From Sclerotiophoma versabilis (lineage: Eukaryota > Ascomycota > Dothideomycetes > Pleosporales > Didymellaceae), in the NCBI GenBank assembly GCA_012274445.1, contig JAAROD010000087.1:744001-808000 (forward strand): a stretch of 64,000 bases of DNA, written 5' to 3'. Made by a program: the position numbers and the translations under genes. Below the pieces are notes generated by a model. That model was not told the DNA's origin. It saw only the letters and a program-made list of their open reading frames with translations, and did no database searches. Numbering within the stretch: position 1 is the first letter of the stretch; the number at the start of each line of letters is the position of its first letter. Below are positions 15,510-27,705 of this stretch, one piece after another.

Positions 15510-15905
15510 GCACAAGTAGTCTGTTGTTTGAATTATGATGCCGCTTGAGGTAGTACTCGTGGGTTAAATATTGGGTTTTGATGGGAGTAAGCTAGCGTAG
15601 CGCTGCGTTGTTGAAGTTGTTTGCTGGCTCGGCGACTCGAGGCACTCAAGCTTCCAGTGCTCCGGTGGAGTACACTGGTTATAAATGAAAGCGTGAGTTG
15701 GTTGAATGGCATTATAATCCTTTGCCTCGTAGCGCCTCCAGCAGAATCCCTCGAGAACAAGAATCGACATCGACGAGCTGTCCTTTATCCGCCAATGGCA
15801 CATTTAGGTGATTGGTAGAAAGATAATGACTTGTCAATGCCAATTGTTTCTTTCCGAACCTAATATTGCACCTGGCCATGTCCGCACCGTCTCCCTGCTT
15901 CTCTC
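15510..15905. other. Convergent intergenic region
   Basis: This is 396 bp between the EBP gene (plus) and the small membrane-protein gene (minus), likely the two 3' UTRs. No coding content is recognised. Confidence 0.5.
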
Positions 15906-16301
15906 TCACCCCTTGCTGCCCACTCGCGCTCCAAATGTTGCACCACCCCTCTTTTCAGCCTGCCGTCGAAGCCACCAAGTAAGTCCAAGGGTAAAGATCA
16001 ATCCCACACCGAACCCTGTACTAATAATTGTCCACACCAGGGTCGTGTCAGTCTCATTAGTTAGGCCGTCGTACTCGTCGCCCTTATCACTCCGCTGGTA
16101 GCGTTTCCACATGATGTTTGTTGTATCGTAGGTGGACTTTGAGGGGATATAGTAGAGGTCCTGGAGAGATGTGCTGAATTTCGCTGTGAATATAGAACTT
16201 GATGGAGCCTCGGAGACAGACAGCAGGCACACCAGGGAGAGAACGAAGAGCGCAGTAAGAAAGATACAACACGCAATAGCATCAAAAGTAGTAGCCGTCA
16301 T
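15906..16301 (-). CDS. Small two-TM protein of unknown function
   Basis: A 131-residue frame starts at ATG 16301 (MTATTFDA); the open frame continues upstream but without an ATG. Two hydrophobic helices are clear: residues 7-29 (IACCIFLTALFVLSLVCLLS) and 86-110 (ending GLTWWLRR). Between them lies a 56-residue polar loop with a possible N-glycosylation site (NET). The tail is basic, RRQAEKRGG. I do not recognise a family. The minus-strand gene at 17,722-18,489 has the same plan (helix, about 50-residue loop, helix, basic tail), so the two may be distant paralogues. The evidence for coding is composition and membrane topology only; unseen introns could change the ends. Confidence 0.5.
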   Translation of the reverse strand: MTATTFDAIACCIFLTALFVLSLVCLLSVSEAPSSSIFTAKFSTSLQDLYYIPSKSTYDTTNIMWKRYQRSDKGDEYDGLTNETDTTLVWTIISTGFGVGLIFTLGLTWWLRRQAEKRGGATFGARVGSKG

Positions 16302-17721
16302 TACTCGAGTCTTCAGGCATGGATGTAGGACTGATATTGCACGTTTTATGTTGCCCAAGGTCGCATGGTGCTGTCTTCGAGTCCTGGTCAAGATCCACCA
16401 GAAGCATATTTGAGTGCGTAATTGTTAGACTTGGCGATCGTCATAGGAAGAGCAGATCTGCAAGGTTGTTAGTAGGCGAAGTGAGAAGGCTTGTCACGAT
16501 GAAGCGTCAACGTTGCGAACGGAGATTTCTCGACAAACTCGTTGCGATTAGGGGCTGGATCTTTACTTACGTCGTGTGGTCGATGAGAACGTGTTCGGTT
16601 ACTGGAGTCACTGACAATTGTCAGTTTCTGAGGCTGTGTGGCGTGAGAGAAGCAGCAGACAAGCAGTAGCCGCACTGGGGTTTTTGTCGGTGTGCGAATG
16701 CTCTCTCGGTACCGTTCAGTCTCTAACACTGAACCCTGCTGAGCCTACGTACCCAGAACTCGATTGAAAACTTTTTGGTTTGGGGAGCTGTTCGAGTGCA
16801 TATGCAATTAGCACCAATGAACAATCAAATGAGAACATTTGCAGACTTTTGCGTAAAAAAACCTGCTCAACGCAGTGAATCATGGATAGCCTATGTCTAC
16901 ACCTCAAACAACCCATTTTGATCTTTGAAGGATCTGTTACCCCGTATCTTTTAGACTTTTGACCTGCTTTTCTGTCATATAGCCAGATTCCTCGGCTTTA
17001 ATATTCAAGACACATTCTGTTAAACTTCTTAGAGAATCGTCAATCTTCTGCAACGACAACCTAGATAACGGTGAAACGAAAACACAGCCCACCAATCCCC
17101 CTGGAATGTTTGCCAAAGGCATACAAGCCCCATTGCTTTGGGTTTCCCAACACCACCACCTTACACACCACCATCCTGCCAGCTGTTCAGCCACCCCGAC
17201 ATTGAAGCCAACATCATTCGCACCCCCCCAAAGTATAGATGAAAGATTGAATGCAAATCTGGCATATTATTGTTTATAATTGTCGCAACTTTTGATGTGG
17301 TTGGTCTGATCATCGAATTCGTTTGCGCCCCAAGTGTGGACTGTAGTCTGGAGAAGATTCGCAAGCGCTGATGAGAGATCTGGAAGGACGAGGGGAAGAT
17401 CGAACGCGTAACACCGATATGCTGAGGCTAAGGCGATTAGAAACTATGTATAGCTAGATGTGGAAATTGACTTGTGCGAAGGTGAGCATGGTATTATTTG
17501 TGAGGTTGAGTAGGGCCCTCCAATCTCGCAGATGGGATTCGGCACGGAATTTTCCATTGCCCAAGCTTCACAAACATTCAAACTAAATAATTCTCATTAT
17601 ATACATACATAGAGAGGCAAATACACGACATCTCCAAGCTCGAGACCTGTGGCGTGCTTCAAGTGGATAGATACTGCATTTGCGAATTTCTCAACTCGTT
17701 CCTTTCCAACCTGTGTCCACC
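16302..17721. other. Intergenic with possible short spliced or decayed minus-strand gene
   Basis: Between about 16,937 and 17,560 the minus strand has coding-looking fragments. One frame reads VLPDLSSALANLLQTTVHTW near 17,330-17,390. Another reads GFNVGVAEQLAGWW and continues to SLQKIDDSLRSLTECVLNIK and EKQVKSLKDTG before a stop at 16,937. The two frames are offset and only a very short (about 31 bp) splice would join them. This is either a gene whose introns I cannot place or a frameshifted pseudogene. No family is recognised. The rest of the stretch shows nothing I can support. Confidence 0.3.
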
Positions 17722-18489
17722 TTATACAATCTGCCTCATCTTTGTCCTCCAAGGGAATCTTTTCCTATTCTCACCCTTTTGCTTCTTCGATTTTCCAAAT
17801 TGGTTCTTTTGCAAGATCCAGCTCGTAGTAACCCCAACTACAAGTGCGATCCCTACTCCTCCGCAAAGAAAATAGAGCATCATATTGTCCATCTGACCGG
17901 AATCCGCTCTCTTTATTCGCCCAGGCTTATTGGTCCCACTCATGACATGTTGATTTTCGACGTTGTTTCTGTCGATGTGTCCGTCGCTGACAGCGTTGCC
18001 ACGGATGTTGAGAGGTGTTTCCAGAAGCACAACCCCAACGACAACCAAGCCGAGGGAGATTAGCGCAAGGAATATCAGAAGAAGGAGAAGGAAACATCTG
18101 TTTGGAAAGCATAGACAGCGTTTCGGGCGAGTCTGAATGGGTTCGTTGTGCTCGGACACGTCCTGGTGGGTTGGTGGTGGTGCAATGAGGGAGGCATGGG
18201 GGAACTGTAGAAGAGGGTAGGCGTTATTGAAGACATTTGACTTGGAAATTTCGCTGAAGGACGGGTTTGGTATTTGATCCACTTCGGAATTGTTGATGTC
18301 GAGTTTTGATAGTGTGTCGTTAGGGTGCAGGGTTTGGTGATACTGTGGGAACGTCATAGTTGGCATGAGAGCGGTAATGTCTGCGATGTGAATGAGATGC
18401 AGAGAATCCGACCCTTTAATAGCTACTGCTGTGTGTGTGCCTTGGTGTCGTATTCTTGAATCAATATCGCTGGCTCCCCTTCGAACCAT
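17722..18489 (-). CDS. Two-TM protein of unknown function with basic tail
   Basis: A 255-residue frame starts at ATG 18489 in good context (ACAACCATGG). A second in-frame Met lies at residue 42. A polar N-terminal half of about 130 residues precedes a Cys/Arg-rich juxtamembrane patch (RPKRCLCFPNRC). A strong transmembrane helix follows at 132-156, then a 46-residue polar loop, a second helix at 203-226 and a Lys/Arg-rich tail (KSKKQKGENRKRF). No enzyme or transporter signature is visible. The topology matches the smaller minus-strand gene at 15,906-16,301. A run of 26 G on the coding strand (18,552-18,527) ends 37 bp upstream of the start. Function unknown; coding status is inferred from length and topology. 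Confidence 0.5.
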   Translation of the reverse strand: MVRRGASDIDSRIRHQGTHTAVAIKGSDSLHLIHIADITALMPTMTFPQYHQTLHPNDTLSKLDINNSEVDQIPNPSFSEISKSNVFNNAYPLLQFPHASLIAPPPTHQDVSEHNEPIQTRPKRCLCFPNRCFLLLLLIFLALISLGLVVVGVVLLETPLNIRGNAVSDGHIDRNNVENQHVMSGTNKPGRIKRADSGQMDNMMLYFLCGGVGIALVVGVTTSWILQKNQFGKSKKQKGENRKRFPWRTKMRQIV

Positions 18490-19324
18490 GGTTGTCAGTA
18501 GTCCCTTGACCCAATTGCACGCTCAACCCCCCCCCCCCCCCCCCCCCCCCCCTCGGATGACAATTCCGTCTCACGGAGCCATCCATATAACGGTCAAAAC
18601 CCCTCCAACTTCGTACCTCACTCAGGTTCAAGCCTTTCCTCATGCTCCTCCAAGTTTTCATATGCCCACAATTACTCCTACCATAAAAGTCACGCAGGAG
18701 ACAAAGATGAGCAGGGCGAGCGCTACAAATTTGAGAGGCATCTCATCAAGTTATTCAGGTATCAATTGGGTGAACGCATCTCGAGATTCGTTGCGCTTAT
18801 TGTCACATCAATCCTGTGGTCTGCAATCGCTGAAAACGTCTCAATTGAATTCCGTAGAGCTGTCCACAGAGGAGGTCGATGCAGATGACGAGTATACCAT
18901 GGTGGATTGACCAGAATTTGCTGAGACGGAGTGCTAATATGTGTAGGATGACTTACGCAATCGAGTGATACTTGAACGTGTTGCTCTTGCTATTCCTTCC
19001 AGCTGTACGAAGCTTCTAAATCATGGTTGGTGGGTTATGATGTAAGCAACGCAAGGATTTGTCTGATGCAAACCTGCGATGTATTGCACATGTATTGTAA
19101 TTTCGGCCATAGATGTATATATATCCTGCAACTCCATTGTTTTCTCTGTGCACCTCGCTAGCGCGCTTGCTAAGCGTGGGAGTAACGCAATAAACTCGCA
19201 GATACAGTAGTAGTGACGCTAAAACCATGCATGGACATGTTGCCTATGCACTGAATACAAAAGCCAAAATTAATGCGGCGAGCCGCACTGGGAGATGGTT
19301 TAACAGCACCCAGATCTTTTCCGC
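18490..19324. other. Intergenic with C26 homopolymer
   Basis: It contains 26 consecutive C (18,527-18,552). On the minus strand, an ATG at 18,902 in good context opens a 19-codon frame, and a separate 27-codon frame downstream encodes a single hydrophobic helix (LKFVALALLIFVSCVTFMVG). These may be exons of another small membrane protein, but I cannot join them convincingly. No other feature is supported before the 3' end of pds5. Confidence 0.35.
18527..18552. repeat. Mononucleotide C26 tract
   Basis: Twenty-six uninterrupted C on the plus strand, equal to G26 on the strand of the gene starting at 18,489. Such tracts are length-unstable and may form G-quadruplexes. The exact length in the genome may also be affected by sequencing error. 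Confidence 0.9.
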
Positions 19325-22300
19325 TCAGCTTCTAGTCCTCGCGCTCCGCCTGGTGGTCGTCCCATTCGCGGTAGGACTGCTGGTCTTCGCTTCTGCTGCA
19401 GCACCGTTCAACCTCGCCTTTCCTTTCGCAATGGGCTTGGCCGCTTTGCTCGCCTTAGCTGGCGTACCCTTTGCCGGCGTATCCTTGACTGACGTAGCCT
19501 TCGCCGGTGTAGCTGTCTTCACCGGCGTGGCAGTCTTGCGCTTCTGTGCGACTGGAGAAGACTTCGCTGCATTGGACGCTTTTGCCGCTCGACTTCGCGC
19601 TTCCCTCTTAGGCGGCTCGAGTTCTGGCGACGCCTCGGCCTCGGAAGCTTCGGCCTCTTCTTCAGCTCCCACCTCTGGCTCCTCAGCTTCGGCATCTTCG
19701 GCTTCTGCCATCTCAACATCCACCTCAGCTGCAGGTGTCGATTCGTCTGCTTCCTCGTCTTCTGCTACTTGCTCTTCGACAGGATACACTGGGTCTGCAC
19801 TTGCACCAGCGTCGTCGTCGCTGCTGACTTCAACATAGCTCTTGCTAACATTGCTCTTTCGCCCGCTCTTCCTCTTCGGCTCACTTTCAGGCGCAAGCTG
19901 CCCGTCATCGCTTTCTTCATCATCTTCGCTTGTAGTTCGCTTCTTCCTTGGCGTCTTAATGGGCCTGTCTCTCTTCTCTTTCTTTGGCTTGTCACCCTTA
20001 GACTTCTTCTTCCGTGCGCTCTCGACACCGTCAGTGGCCTTCCTCTTCTTGCTGCGAATTGCTTTGCGAACCAGCGGATCAAGTTCCTCAACCAGATCCT
20101 CATCGATCCATGCCTTCTTCGCAATCTCCTGTGCGCGCTCGTGCGATTCGAGGGCACGGAAAATGCCGGAAGGTAACCGCATTTTACCAGGCCACGATTG
20201 CATCGTCCAGTTATTATGCTCTTCCCAGGAGCGAATGAGTGCTTGCGAAAGGTCGGACAGAACGTAGAGATTCTCGTCTGCTTGCTTTGACGGAGCAATG
20301 TTGTCGGCGATGCCTTTGACGCGTTGCGCGACGTGAAAGATGAGAGAAAGATTGTCTTCTGTGGCAACACATTTGAGGTAGTATAGTATGTACTCGGACA
20401 TGAGCTTGAGCGTTTCTGACTCTGTATCGAAATCTGGATGGTGGGCAAGGAGACTGAGGAGGCGGGAAAAGACAGTTTCGAGAACCGTCTCTTTGCGAGT
20501 CGCGAAAGTAGCGCGGCGAGAGCGAATCCATGTCAATGTGCTCTCCCTGACGTTTCGCTCAGGTTCGTGAGCGAAGAAGAATAGGATGGTGTAGAACCGA
20601 GGCGGAAGGCGGTTCTGCCCGAGGTATTTCATCAGCTTCTCGGCGAAGAGCCTGCGAACCTGAGAGCAGGGATCGTGGGTGACAAGGGCCAGCTGGACGA
20701 AGTCGGCAGGCTTCAATAGGGCGTCCAGACGCTTATTGGTCGATAACTTGAGCAGTGCGTTAGCAGCTAGAAGTCTTTGACGAGATTTGTGTCCTGAAGG
20801 AGTATCATCCGATTCCGATGCTTCACCATTGTTCCTGACAAGCCGGTTGAGCAGAGCATATGTGCTTGTTGCAGCTTCATCTAGATCAGCGTCGGAAGGA
20901 AGTGAGCGCAGCCGATTGATGAGAATCTTCAACGCCCACGTTCTGCCCAGAATATCATCATCTGGTGTTTCCATCCAGTCAACGTCGGCCTCTTCAGTCG
21001 CTAAGTGGGGTTCATGTAAGACCTTTTCGATGGCAATCTCGATGATGGAATCCATGCTGTCCTCGCACTCGGTCTGAGCAAGTAATACTAATTGACTGAG
21101 TGCAGCAAGCTTCGTCAACCAATGGTCGCCATTGTACTTGAAACCCTTGATACTCTTGTCCAGTATCTCTTTGGCGTGCAATTCTTTCTTGTCGTCGCTG
21201 TGCATGATAATGGTGATGGCGTGCTTCGCTGCTTGTGCTGGCGTACCATACTGTGCAAAATTCAGAAAGCTCTGTACCAGCTTGCGCCCGTCCTTGTTCA
21301 CTGGGATGTCACTTGGGAATTTCTTCGCGAAGGCTGCGCATGCCTTCAAATCTTCAACTGCACCCGGAGGGTTTTGAGTCTTTGCTGTGGGCGCCTCACT
21401 CTCGAGTGTCCTACAAAGATCTTTGACATGCGTAGAGAAGACCTTCGGGTGCCTGAGGGAGATTTCTTTCAGCAATTCGTGTGCAGTGGCGCCTAAACCT
21501 TTATCGTCCGTTCGAGTGTACTCGATGACCGCGGAAACGTGACTTTTGTTGTAGCACAAAAGGGCGACACGATAGAGCAAAGGATTCACCACATCTAATA
21601 GCGTGGCACCTGGTCCATCCTCGATACGCTTGCGTAGCTCTTTCTGTGTACATGTTAGTACTGGATACCATGCATTGCGGGAGTTAACGTACGATAGACT
21701 TGAAAACCCTGCGGTAATCACTCGCGGGATCCATACAGAAGCGAATCAAAGCATACGCGCGACGATCGTGTGTTTTGGCAAATTTCCACAATTCATCGGT
21801 CGTCTTTGTGGGTTCAGGCAGCGTTTTGGCGTAGTAAGCAACAAGGCCACTTAGTTTGGACTTGGTATCCTTGTCCTCCTTGTTAACAACACCGCCATTG
21901 TATTTTTCGCAAAGCTGGAGGAAGCTCTCCATGACTATGGCGTTTTGGACTTGATTGCCCTGCTTCGCAAAGTAGACTTTTTTAGCTTTTTCACTGAGTC
22001 CCTTGACCAGAACGAGTTGACGTTCTGTTCGAAGTTTGTCCAGCTCAGCTTCAGTGTAGCCTCGATCGCCGTTTGTTTGGCTATCCTTTACCACTTGTGA
22101 CGCACCGTTTGTAGCTGGCCGCGGCTTCATGGGCGGGTATCCAAGCGGCAGAAGGAATTCAAAAATTGCCGTGTCGACCTGGACGTTGATATCTGCATCG
22201 TTGACAAAACACGCTTCTAGGATTCTTGAGGGAATTGAGCCGATTAGGTTGCTGACGGTTTCATCGCCCTCCGCGATCGCACCAGAGGCCACACCCCAGA

Positions 22301-24016
22301 TACGTCCAATGAGCCTTGTCGTCTCTGAGTGTATAACGCTCTTCTTGTCCTTGACTCGATCTGCAAGATTCGAGAGGATTGAACCAGGCTCTGTCATGCT
22401 ACCGTTGCTGCCGAGCTTGCGAACAATGTCATCGAAGCTGAACAGTCCAACCGCCTTGACGGCTGCCAGACGCACTCTCTCGTCACTATCAATCAAGCAC
22501 TCGGCGAAGGACTTGAGAAGACTCTGCTCCTCCTCAGGGTCGAGTCCAATGCCACCAGCTGAAGTTGTCAATATACGGCCGATGGCAGTTGTCCAGGACG
22601 CTCGGATGATGGGCGACTTGTCGTTCCTCCGTTGTAGAAACGAGTGGTACGCAACGGGGTGCTGTGTTGGGAAAGAGTTGATGGAAGTGGGTGTTGTAAG
22701 GAAATCGAACGGCCGCTCTGCGTCTGAATGTGCTAGACTCTGCGATGGATACGCAACGGGATCCATTTGTGGTGGTGGTGGAGGCCCTGCTGCACCAATA
22801 CCAGAAATCATGTCCCCCAAAGTTTCAGTCGCTAGCTGGCGAAGCTGCACGTTCTCGGTTCCCAGCTCATCTACAAGATGCGGAACGATGTCTTGTAACA
22901 CGCCTGGAGCACATTTCCAGAGCTCTCGCAGCAGTCTGTGCGCTTTCTTTGCCTCATTGATATCCTCGTCAGATGGACCCTTGGCCCCATCAGCATCAGG
23001 GTCCTCACTTCCTGCTCGGTTCCGCTTAAACGACGGCCCCGAGTTTGTGAAGTCGACGATGACAGAGCTGAAGTAGTTACCAACCAGACGTGCCATCTTG
23101 TCCTGGTTGTTGTTGCACACACTCTTGGCCATGTTGTACGCAGGTGGCGCCTCCTTCCGCCGCAAGGTAGTCTGTTTTGCGTCGACTGGAGCGCTCTTCT
23201 TGCCCTTGGAGGTGCCCAGTGTGATGGGATCTGCCCAGAGGAACTGAGCGACGATGATGTCTACTACGTCGTGTGGGACGGTGCCGGTCTCGTCTATAAC
23301 AGTGGACAGAACTTCGGTCATGTTGTGCTCGACGTTCTTGCTCAGCTCCTCAGCACCGTCGTTTTTGGACGGAGCGGAGAGAACGTCGAAGCAGGTGGTG
23401 AACAAGGCGGTTGTGAGGGCGTCGGCGCCCGGGATGTCGTTGATGAGTAGTATGCTCTTCCATTCGGCGAGCGAGCGCAGGACATACATGTGCTGGCTGT
23501 TGTAAGGGTGCGAGGGGTCGGCGAGGAGCGGCAGCAGCTTCGTGATGATGACGGTGAAGATTTCCTGTTGTACGCTTAGCACTGGCCAGCGCAGTAGTAT
23601 CGTGGCATGCACACCTTCAGTTTCGTGGCCGGGTAGGGCGCATCTGGCGCGAACAGGCGGAGCATGTCGACCAGACAGCAGCACGTCCACGCGCGCACGC
23701 CCGCATCCTTGTGTTGCAGCAGACCGTGATGCGCCAACTCGCCCGCCACGGGCTTCAGCGATTCGTGGTGTGCCTCCTCCTGGTCTATGGTCCGCAGCTC
23801 GTTCAGCAGCGTCTCCAGACGCGCCAGCAGGTCGCCCACGCTGATTTGCTTTCCTGGCCGCCCCACCAGCGGCTGCCTGAACTTCAGCGGCCTGAGTGCG
23901 TCTCCCCCGTCCTGCTCCTCCTCCTCCTGCTCGACCTCCTCCAGCTCGACTTCGGGCTCTTGCGCTTGCACAACCTCAACCGCGGCTGCAGCGCTGCGCC
24001 GACTGCGTGGAGCCAT
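19325..24016 (-). CDS. pds5: Sister chromatid cohesion protein Pds5/Spo76
   Basis: Three exons, 24016..23615, 23564..21693 and 21643..19325, are joined by two phase-0 introns of 50 and 49 bp, giving 1,530 residues. An acidic N terminus is followed by PLKFRQPLVG and then ELAHHGLLQHKDAGVRAW, the strongly conserved Pds5 start of the HEAT array. Exon 2 continues EIFTVIITKLLPLLADPSHP and NSQHMYVLRSLAEWKSILLI. HEAT-type helices run to about residue 1,270. The last 250 residues are highly charged, with Lys/Arg and Glu/Asp blocks and repeated AT(P/S)K motifs, as in the chromatin-binding tail of the family. Pds5 binds cohesin at Scc1, regulating its loading, release and maintenance on chromatin; length is as expected. 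It is divergently arranged with tti1, with 496 bp between start codons. The start MAPRSRRS was chosen over an upstream in-frame ATG at 24,037 because it matches the usual fungal N terminus. Confidence 0.94.
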
Positions 24017-24512
24017 GTCGCGTGTTGGCGCGTTCAAACGTGGAGACTACAATGCCAGGGTGGTGGTGTCGGGGGCGTGTGGTTGTACGCGTCGAGCGGT
24101 GGCCGAGTTGCGCGCGCCGAGAGAAAGTGGAGGCGCGTCGCGCTGATGATGGTGCCTGTACCCGCTGCGAGAGCTTCGAGCTCAGCCGTGTCCGCCCAGG
24201 CGTGACGCGCTAGCGAGCATGCACACGCGCCAGTCCGCCAGCCCGCCAGCCCGCCTCCCCGCCAGAGCTCCGCCGCCAGCTCAAGCCGGAGCCTGATCGT
24301 TCACCATCACCTTCCTTCTTGGCAAGCATCCAATCACCCAATCACCCAGTCATCGCTCAACACCGACATCCGGGGCCTGGATCGTGCACCACTCTGTTTT
24401 CCTAGTCATGGACGTCTGAAACATAAAGTTCTCATCCTGAGGCCACGCGTCAAACATCCCTCTCCTTGAGGCTCTCACAAACAAGGCGCAACGACTACCG
24501 GAAAGCGGCAAG
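24017..24512. promoter_or_regulatory. Bidirectional promoter region of pds5 and tti1
   Basis: This is 496 bp between divergent start codons. It includes C-rich and CA-rich stretches (GCCAGCCCGCC, ATCACCCAATCACCCA). CCAAT occurs at about 24,330 in ATCCAATCACCCAATCACC. No TATA box is obvious on either side. Any shared control is an inference from position. Confidence 0.5.
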
Positions 24513-27500
24513 ATGGAGAGACAACAATCGTTCCAGCGAGTGAGTGCTGCACTGCACTAGTTCAATTCCATCACCTGCTCATCCTCGTCTGCAGTTGAAG
24601 CAGCCCTGTATCGAAGTCCTGCAAACGACTGCAACCTTGGCTCAAAGGCCAGATGGGAAGCGCCAATTGGTCCAGGCACTCACAAGCTTGTTGGAGGCTC
24701 TCACTGCTGTCACTTCACGACCTGGTGCGCTCGACACTAAACTGGCCGAGTATGCTTTTGTGCCAGTTTCCCAGGTTCTCAGGCTGTCACGACAGGTTCC
24801 AGTGCGCGCTCTCGAGCTCTGTCTTGAATGTGTATCAGCACTCTTGCGTTCGGGCTGGGGAGGTGGTCTTGAGCCTGCACTCTCTGGCCAGCTTCTGATC
24901 CTATTCACATTCTTGGCCAAGCCTTCATCAGCCGAAAACGGCATTGCTGCAACCACAGAAGAGTTGCAAGCACTTGCGTTCACATGCATCGGCGAACTCC
25001 TGTCTGAAGTCTCTCGTTCGCAGACAGGTAGGCTGGCTCTTACTGCTACCAATAACATCCCAGCTTTAGGAGAGGCTGTTTTGATCACGTTGGACAGCCT
25101 GGCGGAGAGCAAGTCGAACAGCATTAAGCTTGCAGCCGTCAACGTAGTCAAGAGTTTGAATTCTGCCATTGTCGACGACGACGCGCTTGCCAGCTTCTTC
25201 CCGAAGATTGTATCCTCACTTACCAGGATCTTGACTCCTGGAAGCACCAATAAGGCTGGATACCGCGTGATAGAGCTGGGTCTCAATATGCTAACATCAC
25301 TGTTCTTACGTCTGCTGAACGATCGAACCACGAGTGATTTGCCAAGCGTAACTTCTACAGAAAGGACGAACGATAGCAAGTACGTGTTGCGCTCGACATC
25401 ATGGCTGCAGGCTACAGCTTCTCAGATCAAGATTGCTTTGGCAAATATCTATAAGATGCGCCATCACGACAAGTCCGAGGTTCGACAAGCACTCCTGAAG
25501 CTATGCTTGTGCGTCATACAGGACTGCCGAGTATCGCTCTCAGGTAGTATCAGCATGAGCATCGAAACAGCCATTAGTCTTGGTGGTCGAGATGGTGCGA
25601 ACGATACAGTAGAGGATGACTTGAGGATTATTTTGCTTGTGGACCAGAAGCTCGCAGAACTGCTGCGCGAGAGTCTTCACGATTGGGTAGTCTCATTCCC
25701 TCGCATCATGCAATCGAAGGACGACAATAAACGCCGTCTTCTTATCCATCAAATCTCAGTAACACTGCGACTTCTTGGACATGATCCGGCAATTATTGAC
25801 GACCGTTTGGCCGACGCCTTGAGAGATGGTGTATCTGCAGTTCTCGCAGATTCGAACGGCTTAGAAGAGCTCGGTTCTACAGCAACAGGGACTTCAACAG
25901 ACATGGGTTTGGTCTTGGGACCTAGTCGACAGTCAACTTTTCAGCCTCTACAGATAAGGCTCAAGAGTCAACAAGATCTCATGGCTGAGTTCAGATTGCT
26001 AATATCGCAGCTTGCGAAATCAGAGTCTGCACTCAACATAGTGCACGATCTAGTCCGCACTATCAACAGCGGTACACCGGAGATGCAGCTGGCTAGCTAC
26101 TGGGTTTCCGTCAACATGATTAGGGATATGACTGTCACAGCCCCTTCTTTGGACGATTTTATCGACACAGGATCATCTAATCCGCGAGAGGAGCTCCTAG
26201 ACGATCTGTATTCACACTCAGTCACACTCCTAACTGAACGAGACCCCAACTCGACTCTCCCATGGCATTTCTATGCGCTAGCTTTAGAGGCAGTGGCCCT
26301 GCAAGCAGGTCGCTATCAGACAGAGTTCCGTGCTGAATTAGGCGAGGTATTGTACCCAATCCTACACCAACTCGGAAGTCCAAACCCTGCTCTTCGTGAA
26401 CACGCGATTACCTGCCTGAACATTGTATCAAACGCATCTGGCTACTCCAGTGCCCGTGATCTTGTTGTCGACAATGTCGACTACGTCGTCAACGCTGTAG
26501 GCCTGAAGCTTGCCATCGGCGACGTCTCGCCTCAAGCACCTCAAGTCCTGCTGATGATGATGCGGCTGTGCGGGCCTTCTCTCCTACCATACCTGGACGA
26601 CTTGGTTGGGAGCATCTTCGAGGCGCTGGAACGCTATCACGGCTATCCAACGCTCGTTGAACTGCTGTTCTCCGTTTTGAAAGGCATGACAGAAGAAGGC
26701 GTTAAAGCACCAAAACTTGCCATCGAAGCACCAACGCCCTCGAACCAGACATTAGCGAGCCACAAAGACATCTCAATGACAGAGATCATCGACATAGTCA
26801 AACGCATAAAATCCGACAAAGTCAAACGCGCATGCGAAGCCGCTCAGGAAGTGCCTATCCCATTCCCAAAGAAATCATGGAGAGAAGATACACCGCAAGA
26901 CTCAGAGAACCCGGACGATCATCCACCTCCAGAGGAGCTAGAGCCACCGCCTCCTGCCCCACGAACCTATCAGATCCTCCTCACCATTTCAGAACTCACG
27001 CAGCACTACCTAACATCCACGTCCCCATCACTGCGCACCTCGCTGCTCGCACTCCTGCAAACCACAATCCCTGCGCTGGCTAGGCATGAGAACTCGTTCC
27101 TTCCACTGATCAATACGCTTTGGCCGGTGTTGCTTCCCAGGCTGCAGGACCCGGAGGCGTACATTGTGTCAAACACACTTGAAGTCATCGGTGTGATGTG
27201 CGAGCACGCTGGGAATTTCATGCGGTTACGTATCGAAGGCGCGTTCGACGTACTGAAAAAGGTGCACCGCCGCACCCAAGAGCGCACCGCGACTGTTCGC
27301 GCTGCAGCGGGAGGCGAAGGACAGGGCTTATTGGAAGGCGGTCTGAAACTTGACAACATTTCTACGAGCCTCTCCTCCCTCAGCATTTCTTCCCCCGCGT
27401 CGGTATCAAAACAGCTCGACCGCCCAGAACTCTACACGAGCACACCCACGCGCATGATCTGGGACGCGCTCGTCGGGTGTCTGTGCGCCGTCGCATCGCA

Positions 27501-27705
27501 TGTGATGCTCCGAGATGAGCAACTCGAAGAGGTGCTGGACATACTCGACCCCGTACTATCGCGGCCAGACGTCAAGACGGCACTGGAAAAAGCGAATGCC
27601 GATGCTGTATGGCTGAGATTGTATAAAAAGGAAAGAAAGAGTGGACTAGGGAAGGTATGGAAATTGCCGTCAAGTCAGAAGCGATGGAAATTTATTGTCG
27701 TGTAA
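24513..27705 (+). CDS. tti1: TTT-complex subunit Tti1 (Tel2-interacting protein 1)
   Basis: A nine-codon first exon, 24513..24539 (MERQQSFQR), is spliced through a 55-bp intron (GTGAGT...CTGCAG, phase 0) to exon 24595..27705, giving 1,045 residues. The start LKQPCIEVLQTT, the block FFPKIVSSLTRILTPGSTNKAGYRVIELG, WLQATASQIKIALANI, HHDKSEVRQALLKLC and the C-terminal FLPLINTLWPVLLPRL with YIVSNTLEVIGVMCEHAGNF are characteristic of Tti1. The protein is an all-helical HEAT-repeat solenoid. With Tel2 and Tti2 it forms the TTT co-chaperone that, with Hsp90/R2TP, matures PIKK kinases (Tor, ATM/Tel1, ATR/Mec1). The small first exon was chosen because the long frame has no ATG at its 5' end and the spliced join is in phase. 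It sits head-to-head with pds5. Confidence 0.92.

Noticed and set aside
19227..20267. Plus-strand open frames opposite the pds5 C terminus
   Set aside because: They mirror the Lys/Glu/Ala-rich tail of Pds5 and are Ser/Ala/Leu-rich low complexity.
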